Shown here piece after piece: positions 1 to 12,890 of a stretch of 64,000 nt of DNA. How positions within the stretch are numbered: the stretch's first letter is position 1; each line of letters opens with the position of its first letter. The stretch lies in NCBI RefSeq assembly GCF_030272615.1, contig NC_081407.1, forward strand, positions 155,246,891 to 155,310,890, written 5' to 3'. This DNA is from Cryptomeria japonica (lineage: Eukaryota > Streptophyta > Pinopsida > Cupressales > Cupressaceae). The notes under the pieces are model-generated. The model was not told the DNA's origin. It searched no databases and worked only from the letters and a program-made list of their open reading frames with translations. The position numbers and the translations under genes are program-made.

Positions 1-3000
1 AGCAGTAGCTCATATTCAAACACCAATGTCTCAAAAACAAATCATGTCATCTCCCGATACCATTATTCCTCCCCGAGGAAGCACAGTCTATGAACAAATC
101 CAACAAGTAGAAGACGGATCTGATACAGAATCTACAAAAACTATCAAAATGGTATCCATCATCAAAGATTTGTTTTCACCATACAACATACCTGTTTACA
201 GCACAGATAGAATCTAGGACGATGCCTATGAGACAGATTCCAATGAATATGAATGGGGTACCTGCTCCAATGCTACTACAGAAATCCCTGATGATACTGA
301 TTCTATATCCCTTTCTCAAGAAGAATATAACGCAGAAGATAGACCTCTTGAATTTGGACCACAAAATATCTATGACACCAAGGAAAGCAAACAGGAACAT
401 TATGAACAAGTCTATGTGGAAGATAATACCATCGAGGACCTCGACGAAATCCTGGACTTCTTTAAAACCAAAATCCATCACGATGCAAACTCTGTCCTAA
501 CACTCACAGTAGCCGAACTTAATCCACCTAATGATTCCTTACCGCTTGTCTTTCCTGACCTCATCGACTGGGATGAACCTGAAATCCATGATATACCAAT
601 TTTCCCAGATGATGAATCTATTATTCATTACCTATGTACCGTAAATCCGGAAACAGGCTCTACCAGTGAACGAAATAACAATATCTGTCAATCAGGGAGT
701 GCCAAGTCTCTCAGTCGCAAAAATGAACCAAATAAAGGATCTGATGCTGAAAACCAGTCAATGGCAGCTCTAGATCATAAAAAAGTAAAAATAAAGGACG
801 CATCTGAGGGTGAAAACCTTTTTAAGGCACCTAATGATGGGAGACTTAACACTCTTCCAGAGAACTTTTATGAGCAATCACCCATTTTGATTGAGCCCAC
901 TCAATCAATCAACATTGGTACCACAGAAGTAGCCAGAAACATTCACCTTGCAGAATCTCTGACAGAGGAAGAAAGATCGGCATTCATCATCTTCTTTAAA
1001 GAACAACAAATTAACTTTGCTTGGTCATATGCTGATATGTCCGGAGTAGATCCACACTTAATCAAGCATCACTTGTCCATTTCTACAGGAGTCAAACTAG
1101 TCAAGCAAAAGCTACAAAAGATGAATCCACAGGTGGCCCTCATGGTCAAAACTGAACTGAAGAAACTATTAGACGTCGGATTCATCTGACCCATTGACTA
1201 TGCGGAATGGATTTCCAACATCGTTCCAGTATCAAAACCAGATGGTAGTATCAGAATATGCACTGACTTCAGAGACGTTAACAAAGCTTGTCCAAAGGAT
1301 GACTTTCCTCTACCCAGTATCGACATAATTGTAGATCTTACAGCAGGCCACACAATGCTCTCACTAATGGATGGTTTCTCAGGCTATAATCAAATCAAAA
1401 TAGCTCCTGAAGATCAAGATAAAACCACGTTCACCTGTCCTTAGGGAACGTATTGCTGGAATGTTATGCCTTTTCGCTTAAAGAATGCAGGGGCCACCTA
1501 TCAAAGATCAATGACCACAATATTCCATGACATGATGCACACATTTATGGAAGACTATGTGGATGATTTATTAGCTAAATCCTTCACTAGAGTTGAACAT
1601 CTTGGCATCCTAACAAAGATTTTTGATCGATTGGAGAAATTCCAAGTCAGTCTCAACCCTAAGAAGTGTGTCTTCGGGGTTACATCAGGGAAGTTACTAG
1701 GCTACATTGTCTCAGCAAAAGGTATTGAAGTAGATCCAGCAAAGGTACAAGCCATTATGGACATGCCACCACCAAAGAATATCAGTCAACTCAGATCTCT
1801 ACAAGGCCGACTTCAATCAATCAGGCGATTCATCGCTCAACTAGTAGATAAAAGTCTACCATTTAACCATTTACTACACAAAAATGTACCATTCAAATGG
1901 GAGGCCAAGTGTGCAGAATCTTTTTACCAAATCAAACAGTACCTGATGAATCCACCAGTTTTGGTACCACCAGTCACAGGAAAGCCTCTTATCTTATATA
2001 TCTCAACAACAGATATATCGCTGGGGGCACTATTGGCACAAGAAGATCAACAAGGAAAGGAACGCCCCATATATTATATCAGTAGGACATTGAATGGCTA
2101 TGAACTCAACTATACATTCATTGAAAACGCTTGCCTAACAGTGGTCTTCGCATCTCAAAAGTTCTGACATTATATGCTAGCACACACCATCAAGCTAGTA
2201 GCAAAAATTGATCCTCTCAAATATCTACTCAGCAAGGTAGCTCTTACAGGCCGATTGGCTAAATGGGTCATGATTCTCAATGAGTTTGACATCCAATACA
2301 CAGAAAGACGAGCCATCAAGGGACAAGCAATTGCAGATCAGCTGGCTGAAGTGCCGCTACCAGGAAAACACACCATGGAGATCAAATTTCCAGACAGGGA
2401 CATTCTTACTCTTTCTACTAAACAATGGACCCTATTCTTTGACGGATCCTATACACAACATGGTTCAGGAGCTAGCATTTTGTTCATCATACCTGAAGGA
2501 CACACTATACCAAGATCATATAGGCTTATGTTTCCATGCACAAATAATGTGGCTGAATATGAGGCACTGGTCATAGGCATCAAAATGGCCGTAGAATGGA
2601 AAATCACAGAGTTAAAGGTCTATGGAGTCTCGCAACTGGTTGTCCATCAAATCAACAATGACTATCAGACAAAGGATGACAAGCTACTACCTTACAAATG
2701 AATGGTGGATGACTTCAAATAGTATTTTGTGCACATCACCTTCGAGCAAATACCAAGGTTGAACAACAAAGCAGCCGATGCAATGGCTACTATCGCTTCA
2801 TTACTACAAATTCCAGAGCAACAGAGTCGTTACGAGTTCCTGGTAGAGCAACTGTTCTCCCCCGCCTATGACCACTCTGAATCCCAAGTTATCTATGCCT
2901 TGACTGGTTCAGATTCTCTGTTATAGGGACCAATATATGACTACCTCAAACACAATATCTTACCCATTGACCAATCTCGTAACCAAAAACGTAACTTTAT

Positions 3001-4176
3001 CTGACAAGCTGCCCGCTACACCCTTACTGCCGATACTTTGTATCGTCGAGGTCTCGATGGTACTCTTCTTCGTTGCCTTGATCGTAATGATTCCGATTTT
3101 GCTTTACACGAGCTTCACGAAGGTATTTGTGGGACACATTCAAGTGGCACTACTCTTGCTAAAAAGCTTCTAAGGATGGGATACTACTGGCCTACAATGG
3201 AAAAAGACTCATATCACTTCGCCAAGAAATGTCCTAAATGCTAGATCCATGGTAATCTCATACATGCACCAGCACAGGAACTACAGCCATTTACAACATC
3301 CTGGCCCTTTTGTTAGTGGGGACTAGACCTGGTTGGCAAAATTCATCCTTCATCATCAAATGGACACAAGTTCATTATAACAGCAACAAAATATTTTACC
3401 AAATGGATCGAAGCAGTTCCCCTGACCACAGTAACAGGGAAACAAATTGCCTCTTTTATCCTCAATTATCTAATCTGCAGATATGGTATTCCAAGTTCAA
3501 TCATCATAGATAATGGACGGCCCTTCAAGAATCAAGATGTCCAAGAACTATGTGAAAAATTCAAAATCCAACATAGATTCTCTACACCATATTACCCACA
3601 GGGAAATGGTCAAGCAGAAGCATCAAACAAGACAATACTGAAAATCCTAAAGAAAACAGTGAATGATGTAGGCAAAGATTGGCACGTACAACTCAATCCA
3701 GCACTTTGGGCATACAGGACCAGCATCCGCACACCTCAAGAGCCACACCATATTCATTGGTATATGGATCAGAAGCCATTTTACCCCTGGAGGTAGAAAT
3801 CCCATCTCTCAGAGTCTCTTTGAAAGGCTTAATCCCAGATGAAGAGTATCGAGTTAATCGACTGCAAGAACTTGAGCTATTAGATGAAAGACGCCAACAT
3901 GCTTACACTCATCTCAAAGCATATCAGCAACTCATGTGCAGGAGCTACAATCACAAGGTCATTCCCCGCAACTTCAAGGTTGGTGACCTAGTCCTCAAAG
4001 AAAATCCAAGAAATCAGCAAGATCGAGAAAAGAAAGGGAAATTTGAACCTAACTGGTTGGGTCCCTATGTTATCATATCAGTCTATGGATCAGGTGCCTA
4101 TCAGCTAACAAATTCTGAAGGAGATGTGCTCGACGAACCAACCAACAACATCCATCTAAAGAGGTACTACACTTAA
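1..4176 (+). pseudogene. Tat-type Ty3 pol polyprotein, broken (RT, RNase H, second RNase H, integrase)
   Basis: One reading frame (second frame of the window) runs from the edge to about 3740 and then shifts by one base. In order: an acidic linker (26-1000); RT from about 1085 with the catalytic YVDD at 1556-1567; a first RNase H at about 1975-2300; a second, archaeal-type RNase H at about 2425-2700 with FDGS and AEYEAL, but VS where the third catalytic Asp is expected; integrase zinc finger (H..H..CPKC, about 3107-3241); DDE core with GLDLVG (about 3320), DNGRPF (about 3511) and an NGQAEA Glu (about 3605); C-terminal domain to 4176. In-frame stops include 1187-1189, 1442-1444, 2165-2167, 2699-2701, 2924-2926 and 3242-3244. 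Most fit CAG/CAA or TGG decay. Frameshift at about 3741, one base lost. Confidence 0.9.
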
Positions 4177-5595
4177 GTGGCCTAGTGCATGGAAAAAGGC
4201 AAAATAAGCAAAAAAAAACAAAAAAATCAAAAAATCCAGAAAAAGCAAAAACAGAGAGTACAAATAAAAACAAATGGTGAAAACTTGGTAAACAGGCACT
4301 CTTGTGAAAGAACGGCTCCTCTATCTATTTCCATGCCATTTTATCCATACAAACACTATCTGCCATCGCCCGACACTTAGCCCATATCCATTCAGGACAT
4401 ACTTAGCGTAGTCACTATCCTGATTTGTCTATATATATCCTCTTACCACATCCTACCATGGCTGGGAAATCACTGTACATGATCATATCAAGAGACACAC
4501 TCAGCTAGGGGCATTAACTTGTTCAAACACTTGCAAACATTCAAGACATCACAACTATTGCAAAAACTCAGAAGCATGACATCCAACAAACCAAAACTAC
4601 GCTTCATCACAAAAACCAAAACAAAACAATTCACAAAAATACCAAGGATGGATGATTTTCTGAAGTACTAAATGTTGCATTCTTGCATAAAGTCTTGACT
4701 AGTTTTGCATTTTGAACTTTTTGAATTATTGGATTCTCTTCCTTGTCTCACTAAATGCTTCACAACTAGAGTCAAGGGGAACTTCCAATATTTTCTTCGT
4801 CTTCTGTCTGGGAGGCGATCGCTTGTACTGTGTGAATATTGGCCTCAAGACGTGATACAGCGAATATCACTGAAGGCCTGATTCCACTTCACGCATACAA
4901 ATGATCAAATCTTGTCTGTTTATGCAATACGCACTCAGGTCGTCCTGGTTCAATTATACCTTGACACTTGTACTATCTTGCAAAATAAAAAATCATGTAA
5001 ATTTTTCTCAGGTCATTATGGTTCAATTATACCATTATGCTTGTATAAATTTTCAACATATCCTAAACAAATCAATAAATGCTCAATGATGATATCTACA
5101 AAGAAAGCAAATAACATATGGTTATATCGGATGACAAATATAGAATGAGGGATGCTCCAAAAATCTTAGTTGCATATCATTTTACATGTTTGCATATCAT
5201 TTTAACATCATCTGCATATCATTTTACATGTTTGCATATCATTTTAACATCATTTGCATATCATTTTACAATTAGTTAAATTTAACATCATGGCATATCA
5301 TTTAGGCCTGTTTGCATATCAAAACATACATCTCATTTTCAAGATACATCTCACAGCATATAAAAGCATACATCCTGCATCATACATTACATCATATATT
5401 TTAAACATTGCATCATCACATAAAATAACCCACATAACATGCATCCATATAAACACATCACATGATCAAAAATGGTGCCATATATATATATATATATATA
5501 TCTCAAATTTGATCAAAATGTACAAAATGTGTCCAAACATTGTGTCCAGTACAAAGAATAACAAATACTCCAAAATACAACAGAGACCATGTCTC
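4177..5595. other. Noncoding spacer between pol and the antisense gene
   Basis: No coding potential seen. It starts with an A-rich stretch (4197-4270), contains a 42-bp tandem array (listed separately) and a (TA)n run at 5478-5501 just before the stop of the antisense PMD frame. Long untranslated stretches between pol and the 3' LTR are usual in Tat elements. Confidence 0.6.
5172..5277 (+). repeat. 42-bp tandem repeat
   Basis: The word GCATATCATTTTA recurs at 5172, 5192, 5214, 5234 and 5256. The spacings alternate 20 and 22, so the true unit is 42 bp made of two half-units. Weaker half-units follow at about 5292 and 5312. Confidence 0.8.
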
Positions 5596-7660
5596 TCAAG
5601 TATGATTATCCCCTGACAGAGATGGTCTCGCTCCAGATACACCTGCCCCTGGATCTCCAGGAGGGTCCTGTCTCGGTGGCCCCGTAACACCTTGGCTCTC
5701 AGATCGCGATCCAGTGGCTCGAGATCGACTAGATCTCGACTGCGCAAAACTCTGAACTCGCCGGTCCCTGGGTACTGCAGCCTCATAGTGCCACCTATAA
5801 TACTCTGCCTCCTGCGCTCTCAGCGCTAACTCTCTCAGGGTGTCTCTCATCGGACCACCCACCGCTACTCTCTGCATGCTCGCCACCACCTCCTCCGCTC
5901 GTCCCCTCCGCTCTATCTCAGTGTCTCGCTCAGTAGTCAACTGAGAAATCTACCGCTGATAGGTCAAAATCTGTGCCTGCAGCTGCTGCACAGTAATCTA
6001 CAAGGTTCGTATCTGAGCATCCTCCATATGACCTGGAACTCGAACTCGTAGCGGTACCTATGCTGGAGGAACCCCTCCCACTCGGCCTGTCCTCGGTACT
6101 GGAGGTGGGAGTACATCCATCCTCCTCCTCTGTGCTGGTCGACTTGGCTCATCCTCACCCCCCACTGCAGCTAGCACCTCCCCCACTCTCCCCTCTCTAT
6201 CGGCTCCGATAGCCAATCCACCTCTCCCCCTCTCTATCCTCCCCTGTCACACTGCTCTCTCCACACCCCTATCTCCTCTCCTCACTCTACCACCCCTATC
6301 TCCTCTCCTCACTCTACCTCCTCCATCCTCTCCATCATCTCCGTCGTCTCCCCCATCTCCCTCCTCCCCATCTGAATCAAAGGTTGGCCTCATCTCCTCA
6401 GGATAAAAAATCCTGGCCACTGCTCGCGCAACAAACAAACGAGCAAACTCATCTGTCATACCTGCATCCTGAATCTTCGGGGCATAGTCCCAGATCTGCT
6501 CGACCAATCTGACAAACTCCTCCACCGCCACGACACTATCAATAGTCGGCCCCCAATCAACCACATCCTGCTGCCGCCGTGCATATAGGCACGCTCCCTG
6601 AGGAATACCTTGCTGGCACCCAAACTGCCTCAAAACTCGGGTCACCACAAATCGCTCAATCACGAACGAGGTCCTCCCAATCAGGTACCTGGTCATGAAT
6701 ACAAAGGGCATCTCCATCCCATTCTCCGCCCACACCTCACATCCTGTATATGGTCGCCAGGTGACCGTATCTATATCATCAAAAACCCTCCTCCAATGTT
6801 CTAGTTTGCCCAGCTTACGCTGGACAACTAGACCCCTGTATCCATAGGCATATGCTGCCCCTACGGGCCTGTCCTTGTCTGCTAGTGGCCTCGCTGCTGG
6901 AATATGCTCCCAGCACCATACTTGTAATAATGTCACGCCAGTTGACAAACTGTCGTAACCGAGGTATACTACCTCATGCAGACTCCTGTATAAATGAGCC
7001 AGCATAGCTGACCCCCATGCAAACCTCTGACCCTGAGTGACCATCTCCTCCAAAACTAGCCCCCATCCCACCGAGAATCCCTTTGACCTGCGATCAGGAC
7101 AAAGGAATCCACCAATGAACCCTGCTAGTACGGATGGCAGTGGTGCGTAATCCAAATCTAGAAACTCCTGCCATGGAATCTCATAGCCGCGTACTGTATC
7201 ATCCTGGAATATGCGGCGCAGTGCCTCTGTACCGCCCTCCTCTAACTGCTCATAGGGTAGTAGTGCCCCTACTACAGGGATACGCAGGATCCTATAACAG
7301 TCCTCAGGTGTGACTGTCATCTCTCCAGTGGCAAAATGGAAGGTGTTCGTATCACTGTGCCACCTCTCTGCCAAAGCTATCAATAGCCCCCGGTTCACAG
7401 TGAATCGAGGCATATCCAAGAGAGAAGTCAATCCACATCTCTTAATAATGTCTAGGTCGGCCTGCGACAACCGCGGTATCAATGTCCACGGTCTGGAAAA
7501 TCTCTCCCGCAACTGAACCACGCCCAATCGCTCCTGTCAACAAACAAAACAAATCCAATATCAGTTTCCACATCAAAACAAAGATATCAAAATCAAATTC
7601 ACATCAACAACATGAATCACTTTGCTCATTTATATCAAAGTTCAAAATCCTGTCATTTCA

Positions 7661-7830
7661 TATCAACTTGTAAAACAACTCAAGTTCTCAAAAACCATAT
7701 CAAAACTTGTAATACAACTCAAGTCTCCAAAATCACATAAACTTGTAACACAACTCAAGTTTCCCACCCATATCAGCTTGTAAAACAACTCAAGTTTCCA
7801 ACCCATATCGGCTTGTAACACAACTCAGGC
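7661..7830 (-). repeat. 36-37-bp minisatellite in the PMD intron (element 1)
   Basis: Five units of about 36 bp (starting near 7661, 7698, 7734, 7770, 7806) share a core reading ACTTGTAAYACAACTCAAG on the plus strand. The array lies inside the 1001-nt intron (8534-7534), on the acceptor side. Confidence 0.85.
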
Positions 7831-8030
7831 TTCACACATTGAACTTGAAACAGAACACGCAAAACAAATCATATTTTGACAAACACAACACATTGATATC
7901 TACGCATAACTTGGAAAATCGCAAATCAAAACAAGTTATATCAACACTCATATTGGACAAAAGCATAAAATCATGACAGACAGACCAAATCAAAATTTCA
8001 AATCGGTTCATCTCGCAAAAATTTTCCAGA

Positions 8031-8450
8031 TGCGCTAAAACAGATACCTAATGCACTAAAAAACCCCCACGCGCTAGGCTGTCTCTCCTACGCGCTAATC
8101 TATTTACCCCATGTGCCACCTAACCCACCCTATGCGCTAGACTCTGTCTACGCGCTAATCTACACCTTCTAGGTGCTACCCGTTTGGCCCTATGCGCTAG
8201 GTTAACCCTACGCGCTAAACCCCCTTACCTATGCGAACCCCTGCGACCTCCATGCGCTAGGTCTACCCTATGTGCTAACCTGTTGACCCGACACGCTACT
8301 CGACAGCTACCATGTGCTATTCTACCTACATGCGCTAACATATTTTTTCTATGCGCTATCCTATTTCTTTCGGACGCGACCCCTAAAATTAAACTCGATG
8401 CGCTACTCTAAACTTCGTATGCGCTAAACTACGCCCTAGACACGCTAAAC
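8031..8450 (-). repeat. ~20-bp degenerate array with a GCGCTA core in the PMD intron (element 1)
   Basis: About twenty copies of a word like ATGCGCTA or ACGCGCTA (plus strand) recur every 18-24 bp with unrelated pyrimidine-rich filler between them. Many copies differ by one base (GTGCTA, ACGCTA, GCACTA). The array is on the donor side of the PMD intron. The ORF at 8184-8411 is a by-product of it. Confidence 0.85.
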
Positions 8451-9039
8451 CGTTAAACCTGAACTTTGAAATTCAAAAAATGACTAAAAACAACAAAATG
8501 AAAACTCAACAAAGGGTCAAAAATGTTGACTTACTGGTGGTCCACGCGTTGCAGGTCTCTGGTACCTCCAAACGCGCTCGAAATGGTGTCTATGATAAGG
8601 AATAGGCATTTTCTCTGCAAACCAAATTCTCTTTCTTCAAAGTCAACAAAGTACAAATGAATCTAAATCAAGCCCTTTTCCCCTTAGGAGGAAAATGAAA
8701 TTAGGGTTAGCCAAATGGACCTGTAATATGGTCGCGGTCTCCCCTATACCATAACATTCATAACTTATCGGGAGATGAATCAATTTGCACACATTTCACA
8801 TGCACGAAATCATACACATCATACGCAACTCATCAAATTAAATAAATTTTTTTCAAAAATATTGATTCATCTCCCGAAGGGGCATCACCATCAAAATATC
8901 GAATCTGGGGCATCACACATCATATCAAAACCGGGGCACGACTGACAAATCAAGAGAGTGACACAAAAATTGCATTTGACCATAAATCATGATAAAGCAT
9001 CATTTTCTTTGAAATAACATGTGCACACATGTCACTTCA

Positions 9040-9052
9040 AAGAGGGGCAAAA
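9040..9052 (+). promoter_or_regulatory. Polypurine tract of Tat element 1
   Basis: AAGAGGGGCAAAA sits directly before the TGTAGAC start of the LTR. The same tract and LTR start occur in reverse complement at 62400-62381 in the second Tat element, which fixes both boundaries. Confidence 0.8.
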
Positions 9053-10516
9053 TGTAGACGTATAAAAATGACCATATTCATTAAATGAATATTTTATGTT
9101 CATTTCTCTATTTAATTAAATCCAATTTAATTAAATTATCCACATTCCTCTATTTAATTAAGTAAATTACTCAATTTATTTAAATTAAATTCACTATATC
9201 CATTTAATGAATAAATCATTTTATTCAATTAAATCCCCTCTATCCACTTTTAATTAAATTCAAATTTAATTAAATATTTATCCTAAATTGAATAAATCAA
9301 ATTTATTTAATTGCAACCAAATTGAATGAAATACTTTATTTCAATTAAATCCTATTATCCCTCCATCCACTTGCAAAATCCCAAACCCCTTTCTAATCCC
9401 TTCTAGAATCTTCTAATCACTTCTAATTAACCTAACATCTCCTCTAAACTTTGTCACATCCCTAAGCAAAGGGAAGTCACTTCTCAAAACCTCAAAGTCT
9501 TTGATAACCATTAAAGGCTTTCAACCTTCAACCACTAAATGGCTCAAAGTCTTTGATAACCATTGAAGGCTTCCAACCTTCAACCACTTAATCCCCAAAG
9601 TCTCCAATAACCATTAATGGTTAACTCAAACCCTCTTACATGGTTAAAATATTTGTTTTGACTCAACCTTCATCCAACCCAAGGGTCTCATCAAGCCATT
9701 AATGCTTTGACCATGATTATCTCTTAAACATTTGCACAAAGGTTTATCCTTGGATTAACTCTTAATCCAGTGGGTAATCTTAATTTAGACTTGACCCTTA
9801 GCCTCTAGATAACCATGAGGTCTTCTCAGGCATTCAATGTCTCCAACCCCTTCTCTCAATCCAACCCTATGTTGACACTTGTCACCATTTCATTGGTGCC
9901 AATTACAAACATGGATCCCCAACTTTCAAACTCAACCCTTGATTAAACCATTCAATCCTGACCATCCATTGCCCTATTCTTGCTATAAATAGAGCTCTCA
10001 TTCCTCCATAACAATCATCCTTCAAATTTGTAGCATCACACTTATGCTCAAATACATTCAAGCTTTCTCATTTCATATATGCTCATCATTTAGCCTCTTT
10101 TAGATCAGGAATTAGACTAAATATGCATGTTTAGAATAATTTCTTTATCATTTTAGCTCAATCATAGACTAAATATATTATGTTAGGATAATATTCATAC
10201 TAATCTTGTCATCTTATCATTTAGTTTATTGCATTTCTAAGATCATACATAGCTTAGCATACCTTTCACACTAAAAACTATCAGTGCATCCCTCGTTCTT
10301 GCATTTGCCATCCTTGAACCATTTTGCTCAGTAATCTGAGAACAAAACATTGGTTTGAGGGACATTGTGAGATAGAGAACCATGGGACCCACCTTGGGAA
10401 GCTGAGTAATACTATGTTACTCCATAGCTTGCACCAAGAAGTCCTGTGTGTGTGTGGACTAGTATTAACGATATTTTCACATATTAAGTTTTATCAGCCC
10501 ACTTTTCCCGCATACA
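9053..10516 (+). repeat. 3' LTR of Tat element 1
   Basis: It starts TGTAGAC after the polypurine tract. The first 300 bp are built of AATTAAAT-type words, as in the LTR at 61617-62386. A ~52-bp unit (starting CAAAGTCT) repeats at 9493, 9545 and 9596. A TATA box lies at 9984. The right end (CATACA, 10516) is my best reading from similarity to the other LTR's end; without the 5' LTR it stays tentative. Confidence 0.65.
9984..9991 (+). promoter_or_regulatory. LTR TATA box
   Basis: TATAAATA followed by AGCTCTC, about 930 bp into the LTR: a normal position and context for the U3/R core promoter. Confidence 0.6.
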
Positions 10517-12640
10517 ATTGGTTTTAAAGCCAAGTATCCCAATTCCCTACTTTAAAAAATAAATAAAATATAGTGGCTTATCAACTTGTTCCTTTGTTAG
10601 GGTCAACTAGTAATTCTAATAGTTGCTCCTATGCACCATTACACACCTATGAAGGAGATAAACTAGGGATTAAAATCAAAGCTTATGTGCAAGCCTATGC
10701 AGAGGCATGCTAGAGTAAGGGCCAAATGCCTTTTCAAAATAAAAGCATAAACATATTGATGAAAGTGTGCCTGTTTGTCTATCATTAGTTATAACAACAA
10801 AACACTATTTAATATACTTTTAATAGTCATTCCATTACAACATAAATTTGATTTTATATAGTTTTTCAAAGGCAAGAAAAATAAAATTATATATGTGCAA
10901 ATAGGAGACTTAAAAATAATGCTTGTTGAAATAGAATTAAATCATTCCATCCTTTGTCATAATCAGTAGAAATCAAAATAAATCTTTACAAGCAACAAAT
11001 TTAATCATTTTAGTAGGGGTTAAGATCAAATGTATAAGAAATGTCATATAACTTGTGTGAATAAACCTTTACCATTCCATTCTTGATTCAATCTTCAATG
11101 ATAGTTATCAGACAATTTTAACAATATCTCCATTACCTCTTGGTAGTAGCAATTTTCATCATATCTATAGTGACCTTTCTCATTTGATTAGGGTTTTATG
11201 ATAAAACTTAGTCATGTTTTCAAAGTGCAATAATTCTCATTAGAGATGGGCTACCTACAATGGGTCATCTATGAAGTTATAATGGCTTAGAGGGAGAAAA
11301 TTCCATTTATGCACAACAATTTCCATTGTAAAATACAAGCCAATCTTGGGCACTAGGTAGGGAGCAATTGAGGTGCCTTGGATAACTTGTTGACTCTTGG
11401 TTCTAGGCCATATTTGGTAGCTCAGCTTGGAGATGTTTGGTGTATTGATTATTGGTCTTGGGACATCTATCAATAATGGAATAACAAGGTGTTTTTCCTT
11501 TCTTTTTTCTCTCTTTCTTATAAATAAAAGGCTTGGGATGGAAGTTAGACACTATTTTTTAGTTGATTGTTATTTTTTTCAAACTAATTATGAGTAGATA
11601 TTAGTGTATACACTCAAAGGTTTGAGTTGCTTGTTGCAAGATTTTGGAGAGCATGGAGTGGGATGTTGGATATCATTTATTCTTGGAGTACTGTCATGAT
11701 GAATGCAATAATGTTTGCTTGCTTTTTCTAAAGAAGGCCATATCTTGCATGGTTTTCTTTGTAAACTTGTAATGTACTTGGTTGTTTTTGACAATATGTT
11801 GGTTTTGGTGCTTTGGAGGTTGGATTTTTCCTAGAAAGAGTTCTCTTAGGATCTCTCATGTGTAGTTCTATTATTTATCACATACTTGTTGAGTTTCTAG
11901 TATACCTAAATATTGCTAGAATTTTATAAATTAGCTAAGTTGTGAAATTTTTCTATTGAATGATTAATGTGAGATTTATATTTCTTTTCATAGTTGAATC
12001 CATGTAGAACAGTGAATTATGATGTCACACCATTAAAATTATATTGCATACTATTAGAGAGTCCTTATGTCCATGGAAGAAATGGTGTTTATTATTTGAA
12101 TTGGTGGACAATGCATGTTCAAAATCACTACAACCTTCACGTGTCTTTAGTAAAGGGAAAAGTGCCCTTTACTTATACCCAACAATGTTGTAACATTTCA
12201 CACATACATTTATATTTCTCATGGTTTACCTAGAAGTATTTGTGCAAGAGAGAAAGGACACATTGACAACACATAAGGTTGAGAAAACATTGTTATAACG
12301 ACTCAACAAAGTATTGTAGTAGTACAATAATGTCCTTAAGGAATGCAAAAATCTTTCCTCACATTCCGTGATCGACATCATAGACTCTATTTGGTTCCTA
12401 GATTGAATCTTCTAAATAACATTCTATGCCATAGATCTATTTAAGAGAAGATGAAGTTTGACTCTAAATTTGAGATTTGATTGTGAAGGAAAGATTAAAC
12501 ACAAATTTTCCTTGCATGAAAAGTTAATGGACCCCATGAAAAAGGAAGATGAAACTTACTATGTTTGCATTGAACTATTGTATGCTCAATAAGATCATGA
12601 TGAAATAGACATCCTCCACTAGGCATTTAAAACCTTATGG
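10517..12640. other. AT-rich intergenic spacer
   Basis: Short ORFs only, none with a recognisable domain. No structural RNA or repeat boundary seen. Confidence 0.5.
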
Positions 12641-12649
12641 ATTAGCTCT

Positions 12650-12890
12650 ATAGTGTACAATAATTCACCAAGATCAACCTCAAATCAAGAGATCATTAGT
12701 TGCCTTTCCACTGTAAAGATATTTAGAAAATAATAGTCAAAACCAAGGAGGGGTTGTATGAATGGATGGTTATGCCTTTCATCTCGACCAACACATCACT
12801 ATTCATTTGCTTTATAAATGGAATCCTATGCTCCTTAATATACTCGTTCATTATCATCTACTTGGATCATATTATCTTTTTATAAATATG
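12650..12890 (+). pseudogene. Ty3/gypsy reverse transcriptase relic
   Basis: Around 12740-12880 the translation runs KTKEGLYEWMVMPF, then about 45 residues aligning with the RT palm up to IIYLDHIIFL. The catalytic YLDD is decayed to YLDH and the FGL after MPF is lost. No flanking domains are readable, so this is an isolated, old fragment. Confidence 0.6.

Larger units (their letters stand above)
5596..8609 (-). pseudogene. Antisense plant mobile domain (PMD, aminotransferase-like) gene of the Tat element, two exons, four stops
   Basis: Exon 1 is 8609-8535 (25 codons, from ATG) ending at a GTAAGT donor. Exon 2 is 7533-5596, after a T-rich tract and GACAG acceptor, joined in phase 0. The PMD begins in exon 2; hallmark words are GLLIALAERWHS and GEMTVTPEDCYRIL. 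An acidic Asp/Glu/Gly stretch follows at about 6390-6290, then an Arg/Glu-rich coiled-coil-like tail. The same frame stays open apart from TGA 6249-6247 and TAG at 6060-6058, 6000-5998 and 5952-5950; the unbroken product would be about 670 residues. Exon 1, the splice junction and the start of exon 2 match the PMD gene at 62732. PMD proteins occur as host genes (MAIN/MAIL) and inside transposons; their role in the element is unknown. Using the TTG at 7527 as start would miss the upstream homology. Confidence 0.85.
1..10516 (+). mobile_element. Ty3/gypsy Tat-lineage LTR retrotransposon, 5' end outside window
   Basis: The order is pol (1-4176), noncoding spacer, an antisense two-exon PMD gene (5596-8609), a polypurine tract (9040-9052) and a 3' LTR (9053-10516). 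The second RNase H between the first RNase H and integrase, and an extra antisense ORF between pol and the 3' LTR, are known marks of the Tat/Ogre group of Ty3 elements. The 5' LTR, gag and protease lie before base 1, so the target duplication cannot be tested. At least 10.5 kb long, as expected for Tat elements. It is dead: pol has many stops and one frameshift, and the PMD gene has four stops. A relative starts at 61617 in the opposite orientation. Confidence 0.88.

Noticed and set aside
8184-8411. 75-codon Cys/Leu/Arg-rich ORF
   Set aside because: Reads along the GCGCTA array inside the PMD intron.
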